Part shown: positions 36,143-45,343 of the stretch, piece after piece
Position numbering within the stretch: the first letter of the stretch is position 1
Layout: each line of letters opens with the position of its first letter
Origin: Ramlibacter agri
GTDB taxonomy: Bacteria; Pseudomonadota; Gammaproteobacteria; Burkholderiales; Burkholderiaceae_C
Direction of reading: 5' to 3'
NCBI RefSeq assembly: GCF_012927085.1
Contig: NZ_JABBFX010000001.1
Span: 3,596,001 to 3,660,000, forward strand
DNA length: 64,000 bases
Translations under genes and position numbers: made by a program
The notes under the pieces: generated by a model
Databases searched by the model: none
What the model saw: only the letters and a program-made list of their open reading frames with translations
Told to the model about the DNA's origin: nothing

Positions 36143-37363
36143 GTGGAGTGGACCTGTCCCTTCTGTTCGCTGCTGTGCGACGGCTTCGCGCTGGCGTCGC
36201 GCGAGGGTGCGCTCGTGCTGGACGGCAGCGATTGCCCGCGCGCCCGCGCCGGCCTCGTCGCGCACCAGTCCCGCGGGCAGCCCGAAGCCTTTGTCGACGG
36301 CGCGGTGGCGTCTTTGGAAGCTGGCCTGGCCGAGGCCGCGCGCCGCCTGGCGCAGTGGCGCCAGCCGCTTTTCGGCGGCCTCGGCACCGACCTGGCCGGC
36401 GTTCGCGCCTTGTTCCGCCTGGCCTTGCGCACGGGCGCCATCTGCGACCACGCGGACGGCGAGGCGCTGGCTGCGGGCCTGCGCGCGCTGCAGGATCGCG
36501 GCCAGTTCCACACGACGCTGGCGGAAATCCGCGCGCGTGCCGACCTGCTCGTGTGCGTGGGGACGGACGCGGTCACCCATTACCCGGAGTTCTTCCGGCG
36601 CTGCGGCCTGGACCGGGACGACACGCCTTGCCGCCGGCTGGTCTTTCTCGGGGCCGAGCCGCCCACGCAACTGCCCGCGCATATGGAGACGCCGCGCATC
36701 GCGGGCTCCGGCGACCTGCTTGCCGACCTGCAACAGCTGGCGACGCTGGTCGGCGCAGCGACCTGTCGCCATGCCGATCAAGAGCTTGCCGGCCTGGCGC
36801 AAGCGCTGCGAGCGGCGCGCTACGCGGTACTGGTCTGGGAAGCGGCCGCTTTGCCGCGCCAGGGCGCGCTGGCGGTGGAGATGCTCCATCGCATCGTCAT
36901 GTTGCTGAACCGGGAGACACGCGCGGCCAGCTTTGCCTTGGGCGGCAGCGATGGCGCGGCCACCGCGCAGCAGGCCTTCACCTGGCTGTCGGGGCTGCCG
37001 CTGCGCACGCGCCTGCAGGCCGCCGACCCGGAACACGACCCGGTCCGCTTCGCCGGCGAGCGCCTGCTGGCCGATGGTGCGGTCGATGGCCTGCTGTGGA
37101 CTTGGAGCTGGACGCCCGAGCGGCTGCCATCCGTTGCGGACCTGCCGCGCGTCGTCCTCGGGCCGCCCGGCATGGGGCCGCGTCTGCGCCAGGCCGGTGC
37201 CGCACGCGATTGCGTGTTCCTGCCGGTCGCGACGCCGGGACTGAACGCGGCCGGCCACCTGTTCCGGACCGATGGCACGGTCGTCCCGCTGGTGGCGGCG
37301 CGCGATGACGCCCTGCCTGGCGTGGACCGCGTTGCCGCGAGCCTGCTGGAGGCGTTGCCATGA
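36143..37363 (+). CDS. fhcB: Formyltransferase/hydrolase complex subunit B (formylmethanofuran dehydrogenase B homologue)
   Basis: A 406-residue homologue of FmdB/FwdB and a subunit of the bacterial Fhc complex that releases formate from formyl-H4MPT through the furan cofactor. In the family the bacterial subunit is thought not to carry out the tungsten/molybdenum redox step. The N-terminus WTCPFCSLLCDGF keeps a C-x2-C-x3-C cluster and a later Cys (SDCPRARAGL). GTG at 36143 is preferred since it begins VEWTCPFC; TTG at 36128 lies inside the promoter -12 box. There is no ribosome binding site, consistent with a leaderless start. ATGA overlap with fhcA. Confidence 0.9.
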   Translation: MEWTCPFCSLLCDGFALASREGALVLDGSDCPRARAGLVAHQSRGQPEAFVDGAVASLEAGLAEAARRLAQWRQPLFGGLGTDLAGVRALFRLALRTGAICDHADGEALAAGLRALQDRGQFHTTLAEIRARADLLVCVGTDAVTHYPEFFRRCGLDRDDTPCRRLVFLGAEPPTQLPAHMETPRIAGSGDLLADLQQLATLVGAATCRHADQELAGLAQALRAARYAVLVWEAAALPRQGALAVEMLHRIVMLLNRETRAASFALGGSDGAATAQQAFTWLSGLPLRTRLQAADPEHDPVRFAGERLLADGAVDGLLWTWSWTPERLPSVADLPRVVLGPPGMGPRLRQAGAARDCVFLPVATPGLNAAGHLFRTDGTVVPLVAARDDALPGVDRVAASLLEALP

Positions 37364-38979
37364 GCACGCGGCGCCTGCGCGGCGGCCGCGTGTTCGACCC
37401 GGCCAACGGCATCGCCGGCGAAGTGCGCGACGTCGTCATGCGCGATGGCCGCATCGCCGAGCTCGATCCACGCGCTGCGGTGGATGAGGAGATCGACGCC
37501 AGCGGCTGCATCGTGCTGGCCGGCGGCATCGACCTCCATAGCCACATCGGTGGCGGCAAGGTGAACCTCGCGCGCCTGCTGCTGCCCCGCCACCAGTGCA
37601 CGCCCAGCGCCCTGGCCACCGGCAGGCACTACGCGGAAATGGGCTACACCTCGGTGTTCGAGCCGGCCATGGCCGCCAGCGATGCGCGCCAGGCGCACTT
37701 GCAGATGGGCGACGTGCCCATCGTCGACCACGGCGCCTACGTGATGCTGGGCAACGACGAGACCCTGCTCGAACTGCTGGCCCAGGGTGCGGACCCGCAG
37801 CTCGTGCGCGACTACGTCGGCTGGGTAGTGCACGCGACCAAGGCCCTGGGCGTGAAGGTCGTGAACCCCGCCGGCATCTCGGCCTTCAAGTTCAACCAGC
37901 GCAAGCTGGATGTCGACGAAGCGCACGTGCATTGGGGAGTGACGCCGCGGCAGGTGATCCGCGCACTGGCGCGGGCCGTGCACGACCTGGGGCTCGCGCA
38001 TCCGCTGCACATCCACTGCAGCAATCTCGGGGTCGCGGGCAACATCGCCTCCACGCTGGCGACCATGGACGCCCTGGAAGGCCTGCCGGGGCATTTGACG
38101 CACGTGCAGTTCCACAGTTACGGCACCGAAGGGCCGCACAAGTTCTCCTCCGCCGCGCTGGAGCTGGCCGAGGCGCTGGATGCCCACCCGAACTGCTCCA
38201 TCGACATCGGGCAGGTGCTGTTCGGCCAGACTGTCACGGCCTCGGCGGACACCATGCGCCAGTACGCGAACGTGGATTTCGCCAGTCCGCACAAGGCGGT
38301 CCTGGCTGATCTCGATGGCGACTCGGGCTGCGGGGTGCTGCCCTTTCGCTACCGGGAGCAGAGCTACGTGAACGCGCTGCAATGGAGCATCGGGCTGGAG
38401 CTGTTCCTGCAGGTGCGCGACCCGTGGCGGGTGGTGCTGACCACCGACCACCCGAACGGCGCGCCCTTCACCAGCTATCCGCACCTGATGCGGCTGCTGA
38501 TGAACAAGCCTTTCCGCGACGAACAGTTGGCCCGCCTGCACCCGGAAGTCGCGGAGCAGTCCGCGCTGAAGCACATCACGCGCGAGCTGAGCCTGGAGGA
38601 GATCGCCACCATGACGCGCGCGGCGCCGGCCCGGCTGCTGGGGCTGCGCGACCGCGGCCACCTCGGGCCGGGCGCGGCGGCGGACGTGGCCGTCTACCGG
38701 GAACAGGGCAATGCCGAAGTCATGTTCGCGCATGCTGCCTGGGTGTACAAGGACGGCGAGCCGGTGGTGCGCGACGGCGAGGTGAGGGCCTCGCCGGTGG
38801 GCGCCACCCACTTTGCCGAGGTCCAGTTCGATGCCGGCGTGCAGCGCCTGCTGGACGCGCGTGGCGACGCCCCGCTGGGGCTGCATCGCCACCACGCCGT
38901 CATCGGACGTGACGAACTCTGCGCCTGCTGCAACGGAGGGCGGCTGTTCGCCTGGGCCTGCGAACCGAGGAGCCCGTGA
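37360..38979 (+). CDS. fhcA: Formyltransferase/hydrolase complex subunit A (amidohydrolase)
   Basis: A 539-residue amidohydrolase homologous to FmdA/FwdA that hydrolyses N-formylmethanofuran to formate. Motifs: GGIDLHSHIGGGKVN near residue 49 (metal-binding H-x-H), HATKALGVKVVNPAGISAFKFN near 158, LHIHCSNLGVAGN near 215, and TTDHPNGAPFTSYPHLMRLL near 360 with the catalytic-type Asp. The gene overlaps fhcB by ATGA and fhcD by TGATG. Confidence 0.95.
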   Translation: MSTRRLRGGRVFDPANGIAGEVRDVVMRDGRIAELDPRAAVDEEIDASGCIVLAGGIDLHSHIGGGKVNLARLLLPRHQCTPSALATGRHYAEMGYTSVFEPAMAASDARQAHLQMGDVPIVDHGAYVMLGNDETLLELLAQGADPQLVRDYVGWVVHATKALGVKVVNPAGISAFKFNQRKLDVDEAHVHWGVTPRQVIRALARAVHDLGLAHPLHIHCSNLGVAGNIASTLATMDALEGLPGHLTHVQFHSYGTEGPHKFSSAALELAEALDAHPNCSIDIGQVLFGQTVTASADTMRQYANVDFASPHKAVLADLDGDSGCGVLPFRYREQSYVNALQWSIGLELFLQVRDPWRVVLTTDHPNGAPFTSYPHLMRLLMNKPFRDEQLARLHPEVAEQSALKHITRELSLEEIATMTRAAPARLLGLRDRGHLGPGAAADVAVYREQGNAEVMFAHAAWVYKDGEPVVRDGEVRASPVGATHFAEVQFDAGVQRLLDARGDAPLGLHRHHAVIGRDELCACCNGGRLFAWACEPRSP

Positions 38980-39887
38980 TGCGCGTGAACGGGATTGCGA
39001 TCGACGACGGCTTCGCCGAGGCCTTCGCCATGAAAGCGACGCGCCTGGTGATCACGGCGCACGAGCGCATGTGGGCCATGCTGGCGGCGACCAGCGCCAC
39101 CGGCATGGCCACGTCGGTGATCGGCTGCGGCTGCGAAGGCGGCATCGAAGGCGAGCTGTCGCCGCAGGAAACGCCGGACGGTCGCCCGGGCGTGTCCATC
39201 CTGCTGTTCGCCGTCTCGGGCAAGGAACTGGCCCGGCAGGTGGAGCGGCGCGTCGGCCAGTGCGTGATGACCTGTCCGACGACGGCCATCTTCGCCGGCC
39301 TGCGCGAAGGCGAGCCGGTGCCGCTGGGGCGCAACCTGCGCTTCTTCGGCGACGGCTGGCAGATCGCGAAGGTGATCGCCGGCGTGCGCTACTGGCGCAT
39401 CCCGGTCATGGACGGCGAATTCGTCGCGCAGGAGACCACGCGCGTGGTGAAGGGCGTGGGCGGCGGCAACCTGCTGCTGCTGGCCCGTGACACCGACGCC
39501 GCGCTGGCCGGCGCCACCGCCGCCGCGCAGGCGATGCGCATGCCGGGCGTGATCCTGCCCTTCCCGGGCGGCGTGGTGCGCTCGGGTTCCAAGGTGGGCA
39601 GCAAGTACAGCTCGCTGCCAGCCTCGACCAACGAAGCCTTCTGCCCCTCGCTGGCCGGGCGCGCGCGCAGCGAGCTCGGCGAGGAGGTCCGCTGCGTGCT
39701 GGAGATCGTCATCGACGGCATGACCGAGGGCAGCGTCGCCGCCGCCATGCGGGCGGGGATGGCGGCCGTGATCGCGCGTGGCGCGCAGGCCGGTGTCAGC
39801 CGCATCACCGCCGGCAACTATGGCGGCAAGCTGGGCCCCTTCCATTTCCGCTTGCACCAGTTGCTGCCGGAAGGCGCGGCGCCATGA
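38979..39887 (+). CDS. fhcD: Formylmethanofuran-tetrahydromethanopterin formyltransferase
   Basis: Transfers the formyl group between H4MPT and the furan cofactor. 302 residues, beginning MRVNGIAIDDGFAEAFAMKATRLVIT; further hallmarks are IGCGCEGGIEGELS, QCVMTCPTTAIFAG, FFGDGWQIAK, GGGNLLLLARDTDAAL and GAQAGVSRITAGNYGGKLGPFHF. The ATG at 38979 has GAGG upstream and gives a TGATG junction with fhcA. GTG at 38976 is an alternative and adds one residue. Confidence 0.96.
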   Translation: MRVNGIAIDDGFAEAFAMKATRLVITAHERMWAMLAATSATGMATSVIGCGCEGGIEGELSPQETPDGRPGVSILLFAVSGKELARQVERRVGQCVMTCPTTAIFAGLREGEPVPLGRNLRFFGDGWQIAKVIAGVRYWRIPVMDGEFVAQETTRVVKGVGGGNLLLLARDTDAALAGATAAAQAMRMPGVILPFPGGVVRSGSKVGSKYSSLPASTNEAFCPSLAGRARSELGEEVRCVLEIVIDGMTEGSVAAAMRAGMAAVIARGAQAGVSRITAGNYGGKLGPFHFRLHQLLPEGAAP

Positions 39888-40702
39888 GGCACCGGCTGCT
39901 GCTGCGCGCGACGCCTTCCTTGCGGGTCGATGCGCGGGCGCTGCTGCCGGCGGCGCTGTCGGCGCTGGGCCGCGAAGAGGTGCTGCGGGTGCTGCTGCCG
40001 TGCGGGCGCGAGGGCGTGCCGGTGGGGGAGTGGTTCGAGGTGCTCTCGCAAGTCCTGGACGACTCTCTGCCTTGCCTGACGGTGGAGGGCGATCTCGGGC
40101 GCTTCGACTTCTTGGGCGCCGCCCTGTCGGACGGATCGCTGGAAGTTGAAGGCAATGTCGGCGACTGCGCCGGCCTGGGCATGTCCGGCGGCGAGCTGCG
40201 CGTGCAGGGCTCGGCGCGCGACCTGGCGGGTTGCGCCATGAGCGGTGGGCGGCTGCAGGTGCAGGGCAGCGTCGGCGATTTCGCCGCCGGCGCGCTGGCG
40301 GGAGAGATGGAGGGCATGCGTGGCGGGACTCTGGTCGTGCGCGGGCGTGCGGGTGCGCGCCTGGGCGATCGCATGCGCCGCGGGACCGTGGTGGTGCATG
40401 GCGAAGCCGGCGAGTTCCTGGGCTCGCGCATGGTGGCTGGCACGATCGCGATCGCGGGACGCTGCGGCGCGCACGCGGGCTGGGGCATGCGGCGCGGGAC
40501 GGTGGTGTTCGCGGGCGACGCGCCGGCGCCGCCGGCGAGCTTCGTGCCGGTGCGCGCGGAGGCGGAGGTGTTCTGGCAATTGCTGGCGCGGGATCTGGCG
40601 GGATTCGGTGGTGTGTTCGAAGATTTGCCGCGACGGAACATCGCGCGCTGGGCAGGAGACCTGGCGGTCGACGGCAAGGGGGAGTGGATCCTGCCGCGGT
40701 GA
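39884..40702 (+). CDS. fhcC: Formyltransferase/hydrolase complex subunit C
   Basis: A 272-residue protein with the repeated G-x-x-G-x-x-x-G beta-helix of FmdC/GltB C-terminal domains: LEVEGNVGDCAGLGMSGGELRVQG, MSGGRLQVQGSVGDFAAG and RRGTVVVHGEAGEFLGSRMVAGTIAI. It scaffolds the Fhc complex. ATGA overlap with fhcD. It is the last gene of the fhc operon and is followed by a dyad between it and convergent pqqE. Confidence 0.94.
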   Translation: MRHRLLLRATPSLRVDARALLPAALSALGREEVLRVLLPCGREGVPVGEWFEVLSQVLDDSLPCLTVEGDLGRFDFLGAALSDGSLEVEGNVGDCAGLGMSGGELRVQGSARDLAGCAMSGGRLQVQGSVGDFAAGALAGEMEGMRGGTLVVRGRAGARLGDRMRRGTVVVHGEAGEFLGSRMVAGTIAIAGRCGAHAGWGMRRGTVVFAGDAPAPPASFVPVRAEAEVFWQLLARDLAGFGGVFEDLPRRNIARWAGDLAVDGKGEWILPR

Positions 40703-40709
40703 AAGGTAG

Positions 40710-40736
40710 GCTGGGTTCGGCGCAGCCGACCCCAGC
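40710..40736. terminator. Dyad between convergent fhcC and pqqE
   Basis: GCTGGGTTCGGC (40710-40721) pairs with GCCGACCCCAGC (40725-40736) with one mismatch and the loop GCA. It has no T run on either side, so intrinsic termination is uncertain, but it fills the whole 37-base gap between two convergent operons. Confidence 0.5.
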
Positions 40737-40739
40737 ATC

Positions 40740-41837
40740 TCACTCCAGCCGCAGCGACTCGCGCTTGTCGCGAAACACCAGCGGACGTTCAACCACCCCA
40801 GCCTCGGCCACGGCGCTCCGGATGCGATCGTGTTGCGGACTCTTGGGACAGACCGGATCGGCCGCCTGCGCATCCTGCGCCACCAGCCAGGCCTGGCAGC
40901 GGCAGCCGCCCAGGTCGATCTCGCGTTGGTCGCAGCTCGCACAGGGTTCCTTCATCCAGCCGGTGCCGCGGTAGCGTGCGAAGCCCTCCGACTCGAACCA
41001 GATCTCACGCAGCCCGTGCTCGCGCACGTTGGGAAAAGCCAGCCCGGGCAGCATGCGGGCCGTGTGGCAGGGCAGGGCGACGCCATCGGGCGCGACGTTC
41101 AAGAGCGTGCTGCCCCAGCCGTTCACGCAGCGCTTGACCTTGGCCTCGTGGTAGTCCGGCGCCACGAAGAAGATGCGCATGGAGGTGCCCAACCGCGCCC
41201 GCCAGGCATCGGTGCGCTCCTCGGCTCGCCGCAGTTGTTCATGCGTGGGCAGCAGCTGCGAGCGGTTCAGGAAGGCCCAGGAGTAGTACTGCGTGTTGGC
41301 CAGCTCCAGGTATTCGGCCCCGAGCGCGTGTGCCATCTCGATGATGCGGTCGACGTGGTCGATGTTCATGCGGTGGATCACCACGTTCAGCACCATCGGC
41401 CAGCCCTGTTCCTTGACGAGCGCCGCCACCCGGCTCTTCAGCTCGAAGGTCTTCGTGTGCGAGAGGAAGTCGTTCATCTCGCGGGTGGAGTCCTGGAAGG
41501 ACAGCTGCACGTGGTCCAGTCCCGCCTGCTTCAAGGCCTGGGCCCGTTCCGCGGTCAGGCCGACGCCGGAGGTCAGGAGGTTGGTGTAGAAGCCCAGGCG
41601 CCGGCCTTCGGCGACGATCTCCTCCAGGTCATCGCGCAGCAGCGGCTCGCCGCCGGACAGGCCCAGCTGCACCGCGCCCAACGCGCGCGCTTCACGCAAC
41701 ACGCGCAGCCAGTCGGCCGTGCCCAGTTCGTCCCCGTGCTTCGCGAAGTCCAGCGGGTTGAAGCAGAACACGCAGTGCAGCGGGCAGCGGTAGGTCAGTT
41801 CGGCCAGCAGCCAGAGCGGAGGGCCGGGAACTGCCAT
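40740..41837 (-). CDS. pqqE: PQQ biosynthesis radical SAM protein PqqE
   Basis: Radical SAM enzyme that crosslinks Glu and Tyr in the PqqA peptide. 365 residues; CPLHCVFC near residues 18-25 is the SAM [4Fe-4S] site, GLSGGEPLLRDDLEEIV near 58 the SAM-binding loop, and the C-terminal SPASM part holds Cys in VKRCVNGWG, LPCHTA, CASCDQREIDLGGCRCQA and PVCPKS. Last gene of pqqABCDE; four bases separate it from pqqD. Confidence 0.97.
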   Translation of the reverse strand: MAVPGPPLWLLAELTYRCPLHCVFCFNPLDFAKHGDELGTADWLRVLREARALGAVQLGLSGGEPLLRDDLEEIVAEGRRLGFYTNLLTSGVGLTAERAQALKQAGLDHVQLSFQDSTREMNDFLSHTKTFELKSRVAALVKEQGWPMVLNVVIHRMNIDHVDRIIEMAHALGAEYLELANTQYYSWAFLNRSQLLPTHEQLRRAEERTDAWRARLGTSMRIFFVAPDYHEAKVKRCVNGWGSTLLNVAPDGVALPCHTARMLPGLAFPNVREHGLREIWFESEGFARYRGTGWMKEPCASCDQREIDLGGCRCQAWLVAQDAQAADPVCPKSPQHDRIRSAVAEAGVVERPLVFRDKRESLRLE

Positions 41838-41841
41838 GGCC

Positions 41842-42108
41842 TCAGTCCCAGGCGATCCAGCGCTGCTGCGCCGCGATGTCCATGAACGCGAACACGTCCG
41901 GCGCCAGGCCCGCGGTGTCGAACGCCGTCTCCAGGTCGGTGACGATCTCGCCGGCGGTGCGCTGGCCGTCGCAACGCTTCAGGATCTCGCCCGCGCTCTG
42001 GTTCAGCTTCACCATGCCTTCGGGGTAGAGCAGCACGTGGCAGTCCTGCGCGGCTTCCCATTGAAGGCGGAAGCCGCTGCCTAGGCGCGGGACATCGCTG
42101 GCCGTCAT
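41842..42108 (-). CDS. pqqD: PQQ biosynthesis peptide chaperone PqqD
   Basis: Binds PqqA and delivers it to PqqE. 88 residues with [46 protein letters not shown], the RRE-type winged helix, and [17 protein letters not shown] at the end. Start ATG at 42108 overlaps the pqqC stop by ATGA. Confidence 0.94.
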   Translation of the reverse strand: MTASDVPRLGSGFRLQWEAAQDCHVLLYPEGMVKLNQSAGEILKRCDGQRTAGEIVTDLETAFDTAGLAPDVFAFMDIAAQQRWIAWD

Positions 42109-42809
42109 GACACGCCGTAGCCCTGGGCCATGGAATCGTTCATCGCCCACAGCACGTCCAGCTTGAACTGCAGCACTTCCAGCGCGCGCTGCTGCAGCGC
42201 GTGCGTGTCGAAGTGCGCCAGCGTGATCGCCAGGCCCTGCTCGACGTCGCGGCGCGCGCGGCTCACCCGCTGGCGGAAATAGTCCAGGCCTTGTGACTCG
42301 ATCCACGGATATTGCTCGGGCCAGTTCGCCAGCCGCTGCTGGTGGATCTCCGGCGCGAACAGCTCCGTGAGCGAGGAGCACACCGCCTCCTGCCAGGGCG
42401 CGCGCCGCGCGAAGTTGACGTAGGCATCGACGGCGAAGCGCACGCCCGGCAGCACGTGGCGCAGGTCCTGCACCTCTTTGCGCTCCAGGCCGGTCGCTTG
42501 CGCGAGCCGCAGCCAGGCTTCGATGCCGCCTTCATCCTGGATCCCGCCCAGCTCGAAGCCGTCGTGGTCCAGGATGCGCTGGACCCAGTCGCGCCGCACT
42601 TCGCGGTCCGGGCAGTTGGCCAGGATGGCGGCGTCCTTCTGCGGGATCGCCACCTGGTAATAGAAGCGGTTGGCCACCCAGCCGCGGATCTGCATGGGCG
42701 TGGCCCTCCCGCCGTTCAGCATGCGATTGAAGGGGTGGTGGATGTGGTAGCGGCTGCCGAGCGCGCGCAGGCGCTCCTCGAATTCGACGCGCGTCCAGGG
42801 ACTGCTCAC
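42105..42809 (-). CDS. pqqC: Pyrroloquinoline-quinone synthase PqqC
   Basis: Cofactorless oxidase for the final ring closure and oxidation to PQQ. 234 residues: [15 protein letters not shown] near 20, [87 protein letters not shown] at 42807-42809 begins the typical N-terminus and overlaps the pqqB stop as GTGA. It aligns at the length of known PqqC proteins. Confidence 0.96.
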   Translation of the reverse strand: MSSPWTRVEFEERLRALGSRYHIHHPFNRMLNGGRATPMQIRGWVANRFYYQVAIPQKDAAILANCPDREVRRDWVQRILDHDGFELGGIQDEGGIEAWLRLAQATGLERKEVQDLRHVLPGVRFAVDAYVNFARRAPWQEAVCSSLTELFAPEIHQQRLANWPEQYPWIESQGLDYFRQRVSRARRDVEQGLAITLAHFDTHALQQRALEVLQFKLDVLWAMNDSMAQGYGVS

Positions 42810-43726
42810 AGCACGATCTCCATGCCGTCCTCGCAAACGGTCACGCCGGCCGCCGCCAGCGCGGCGCGTTCGGGCGAGTCCTCGTCGAGGATGGGGTTGG
42901 TGTTGTTGACGTGGATGAGGAAGCGCCGGGTAGGGGACGGCAGGCGCGCGAGCCAGTCCAGCATGCCGCCGTTGCCGGACAGGGCCAGGTGGCCGATGTC
43001 GCGGGCCCGGTGCCGCGACAGGCCGAGGCGGATCATTTCGTCGTCGGTCCAGAAGGTGCCGTCCACCAGCACCGCGTCGGCGGTGCACATGGCGTCGAAC
43101 ACCGGCGGGCTGATCTCCATGAGGCCGGGCGCATAGAACGCCGAGGTGCCGCGCTGGCGGTCCGCGATGACCACAGCGATGTTGTCGCCCGGCGTGCCTT
43201 GCTGGCGGTGCGGAGAATAGGGCGCGGCCTTGCCGGCCAGGGCGAGGGCACGCAGCACGATGCCGGGCACGCCCGGCAGCTCGAAACCCGGGCCGTCCGG
43301 CGAGACCCCATGGGACTCGACGCCGCAATAGTGGCGCAGCACCTCGAACAGCGGCAACCCCTGCCGCAGGTCGGCGGCGACTGCTTCGGTGCACCAGATG
43401 GGCAGGGGCGAGCCGCGTTCGCGCAGCATCAGGAGCCCGGTCGCGTGGTCCACCTGGCCGTCGACGAGCACGACGCCGGCGATGGCCGTGTCGCGGACCT
43501 TGCGGCCCGGCTGCAGCGCCGGCCGCGCACGGATCTGCTCCAGGATGTCCGGCGACGCATTGAAGAGAATGCCGTCCACGCCGGCATCGGCGCGAACGAA
43601 GATCGAGGACTGGGTACGCGGCTTCGCGCGCACCGTGCCGCCGCGCACGCCGGCGCAGTTGCGGCAATTGCAGTTCCACTGGGGGAAACCGCCGCCGGCG
43701 GCGCTGCCGAGGATGGTGATCCGCAT
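42806..43726 (-). CDS. pqqB: PQQ biosynthesis metallo-hydrolase PqqB
   Basis: Metallo-beta-lactamase-fold oxygenase acting on the tyrosine ring of the PQQ precursor. 306 residues: [24 protein letters not shown] at the N-terminus with the Cys cluster, [31 protein letters not shown] (metal ligands), [16 protein letters not shown] and [18 protein letters not shown]. Start ATG at 43724-43726. Confidence 0.96.
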   Translation of the reverse strand: MRITILGSAAGGGFPQWNCNCRNCAGVRGGTVRAKPRTQSSIFVRADAGVDGILFNASPDILEQIRARPALQPGRKVRDTAIAGVVLVDGQVDHATGLLMLRERGSPLPIWCTEAVAADLRQGLPLFEVLRHYCGVESHGVSPDGPGFELPGVPGIVLRALALAGKAAPYSPHRQQGTPGDNIAVVIADRQRGTSAFYAPGLMEISPPVFDAMCTADAVLVDGTFWTDDEMIRLGLSRHRARDIGHLALSGNGGMLDWLARLPSPTRRFLIHVNNTNPILDEDSPERAALAAAGVTVCEDGMEIVL

Positions 43727-43749
43727 GGGCAACGGCCGGCGGCGCCCCC

Positions 43750-43824
43750 TCAGCGGGCCGCGATGTACATCGTGATTTCGAACCCGAACCGGAAGTCCTG
43801 GGCCTGCGGGGTTTGCCACTTCAT
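43750..43824 (-). CDS. pqqA: PQQ precursor peptide PqqA, 24 residues
   Basis: Reads [20 protein letters not shown] then IAAR. The Glu and Tyr that become PQQ are in FEITMY (E-x3-Y), and the end matches PqqA. It precedes pqqB by 23 bases on the same strand. ATG at 43822-43824 follows CAGGAGAT on the minus strand. Too short for routine gene calling. Confidence 0.95.
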   Translation of the reverse strand: MKWQTPQAQDFRFGFEITMYIAAR

Positions 43825-43978
43825 GGTCGATCTCCTGGAAAAGGGGATGGCCATGGTCGCCGGACCGTGCGGGTCCGCCCAGCCCTCGCGGCATGAATCC
43901 TGCCTCATGATTTTCATGAATCGCGTTTTGCCGCCCATGCCGCGCAGCCGTACCATGCGCTCGGGGAGGGGCCCGGCC

Positions 43979-45343
43979 ATGACCCTGCGATTGAAGATCC
44001 ACCTGATCGTCGGCGCGCTGACGCTGCTGTTCCTCGTCGCCCTGCTGGCGGAGCAGTTCGACGGCATGCGCAAGTCGGTCAACGAGGAAGTGGTGGCCGC
44101 CAACCGGGTGGCGGCGCAGATGCTGCGGCGCGCGGTGTGGGGCGCGGCCGCGCAAGGGCCTGAGGCCTTGCGCGCTTACCTCGAAGGCATGGGCCGGGTG
44201 CGCTCCAACGACATCACGCTGGTCGACGCCGCCGGTGCCGAGCTGTACCGCTCGCCGCCGTCCACTTACAAGGAGGGGCGCAATGCGCCGGACTGGTTCG
44301 AAGACCTGATCTCGCCGCCGCCTTCGTCGCAGAGCATCCAGTTCCCCGACGGCACGCTGACCGTGCGCTCCAACGCCTCGCGTGCCGCGCTCGACGCCTG
44401 GGACGAGTTCGTCCCGCTCATGGGCCAGTCCTTGCTGGTGCTGCTGGCCGCCAATGCCGCGGTGTTCTGGCTGGTGGGCCGGGCCGTGCGTCCCTTCGGC
44501 CGCATCGTGGTCGCGCTGAACGAAGTGGAGACGGGCCGCTTCGACACGGAGCTGCCGCGCCTGCCCGGCAAGGAGGCGGGCGCCATTGGCGAGGCCTTCA
44601 ACCGCATGGTGGGCATGCTGCGGCGGAACATCGAAAGCGAGCGCCGCGCCGCCATCGCCGAGCGCGAGCTGAACGACAGCCGCGAACTCGCGCACTGGGT
44701 GGCCGGCCAGATCGAGCAGGAGCGGCGCAGCATCGCACGCGAGCTGCACGACGAATTGGGCCAGTCGGTCACCGCCATCCGCAGCATGGCCTTGTCGATT
44801 GCGCAGCGTGCGCGCGGCATCGACGCCGAATCGGAGCGCGCGGCGCGCGTCATTGCCGATGAATCCTCGCGTCTCTACGAGGCGATGCACGGGCTGATTC
44901 CGCGCCTGGCGCCCCTGGTGCTGGACAACTTCGGCCTGCGTGAGGCCTTGGCCGACCTGGTCGAGCGCACGCGCCGCAGCCATCCTGACGTGCGCATCGA
45001 ACTCGATGCCCAGCTCGCCGATGCCCGGCCTTCGGCCGAAGTGGCGCTGACGCTGTACCGGGCGGCGCAGGAGGGCATCACCAATGCGCTGCGCCACGGC
45101 CAGGCGCGGACGTTGCGGCTGCAGCTGCGCGTCGTCGCCGATGGCATCGAACTGCAGCTGCTGGACGACGGCCGCGGCTTGCCGGCGGACTGGCCCGAGC
45201 ACCGCGGCCAGCGCGGCCTGCGCTGGCTGGCCGAGCGGGTGGAGTCGGTGGGTGGCAGTTGCAGCGTCGAGCGGGGCAGCACGGGCGGCGTGCGCCTGCA
45301 AGTCAGCGTGCCGGTGGACGAAGCCGCGGAGGCGCTCGCGTGA
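43979..45343 (+). CDS. Membrane sensor histidine kinase (NarX/UhpB-type HisKA_3)
   Basis: A 454-residue kinase: membrane helix about 7-25, periplasmic domain to about 145, second helix about 147-167, HAMP-like stretch (RPFGRIVVALNEVETGRFDTELP), the phosphoacceptor His257 in ARELHDELGQSVTAIRS, and the HATPase region with EGITNALRHG and DDGRGLP. It is divergent from pqqA and overlaps the response regulator by GTGA, so the two form a pair. Its place next to pqq and fhc genes suggests a C1-related signal; that is inference only. Confidence 0.9.
   Translation: MTLRLKIHLIVGALTLLFLVALLAEQFDGMRKSVNEEVVAANRVAAQMLRRAVWGAAAQGPEALRAYLEGMGRVRSNDITLVDAAGAELYRSPPSTYKEGRNAPDWFEDLISPPPSSQSIQFPDGTLTVRSNASRAALDAWDEFVPLMGQSLLVLLAANAAVFWLVGRAVRPFGRIVVALNEVETGRFDTELPRLPGKEAGAIGEAFNRMVGMLRRNIESERRAAIAERELNDSRELAHWVAGQIEQERRSIARELHDELGQSVTAIRSMALSIAQRARGIDAESERAARVIADESSRLYEAMHGLIPRLAPLVLDNFGLREALADLVERTRRSHPDVRIELDAQLADARPSAEVALTLYRAAQEGITNALRHGQARTLRLQLRVVADGIELQLLDDGRGLPADWPEHRGQRGLRWLAERVESVGGSCSVERGSTGGVRLQVSVPVDEAAEALA

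Noticed and set aside
43825..43978. Sigma-54 promoter before pqqA or the histidine kinase
   Set aside because: No GG-N10-GC with TGGC and TTGC elements was found on either strand in the 154-base region.
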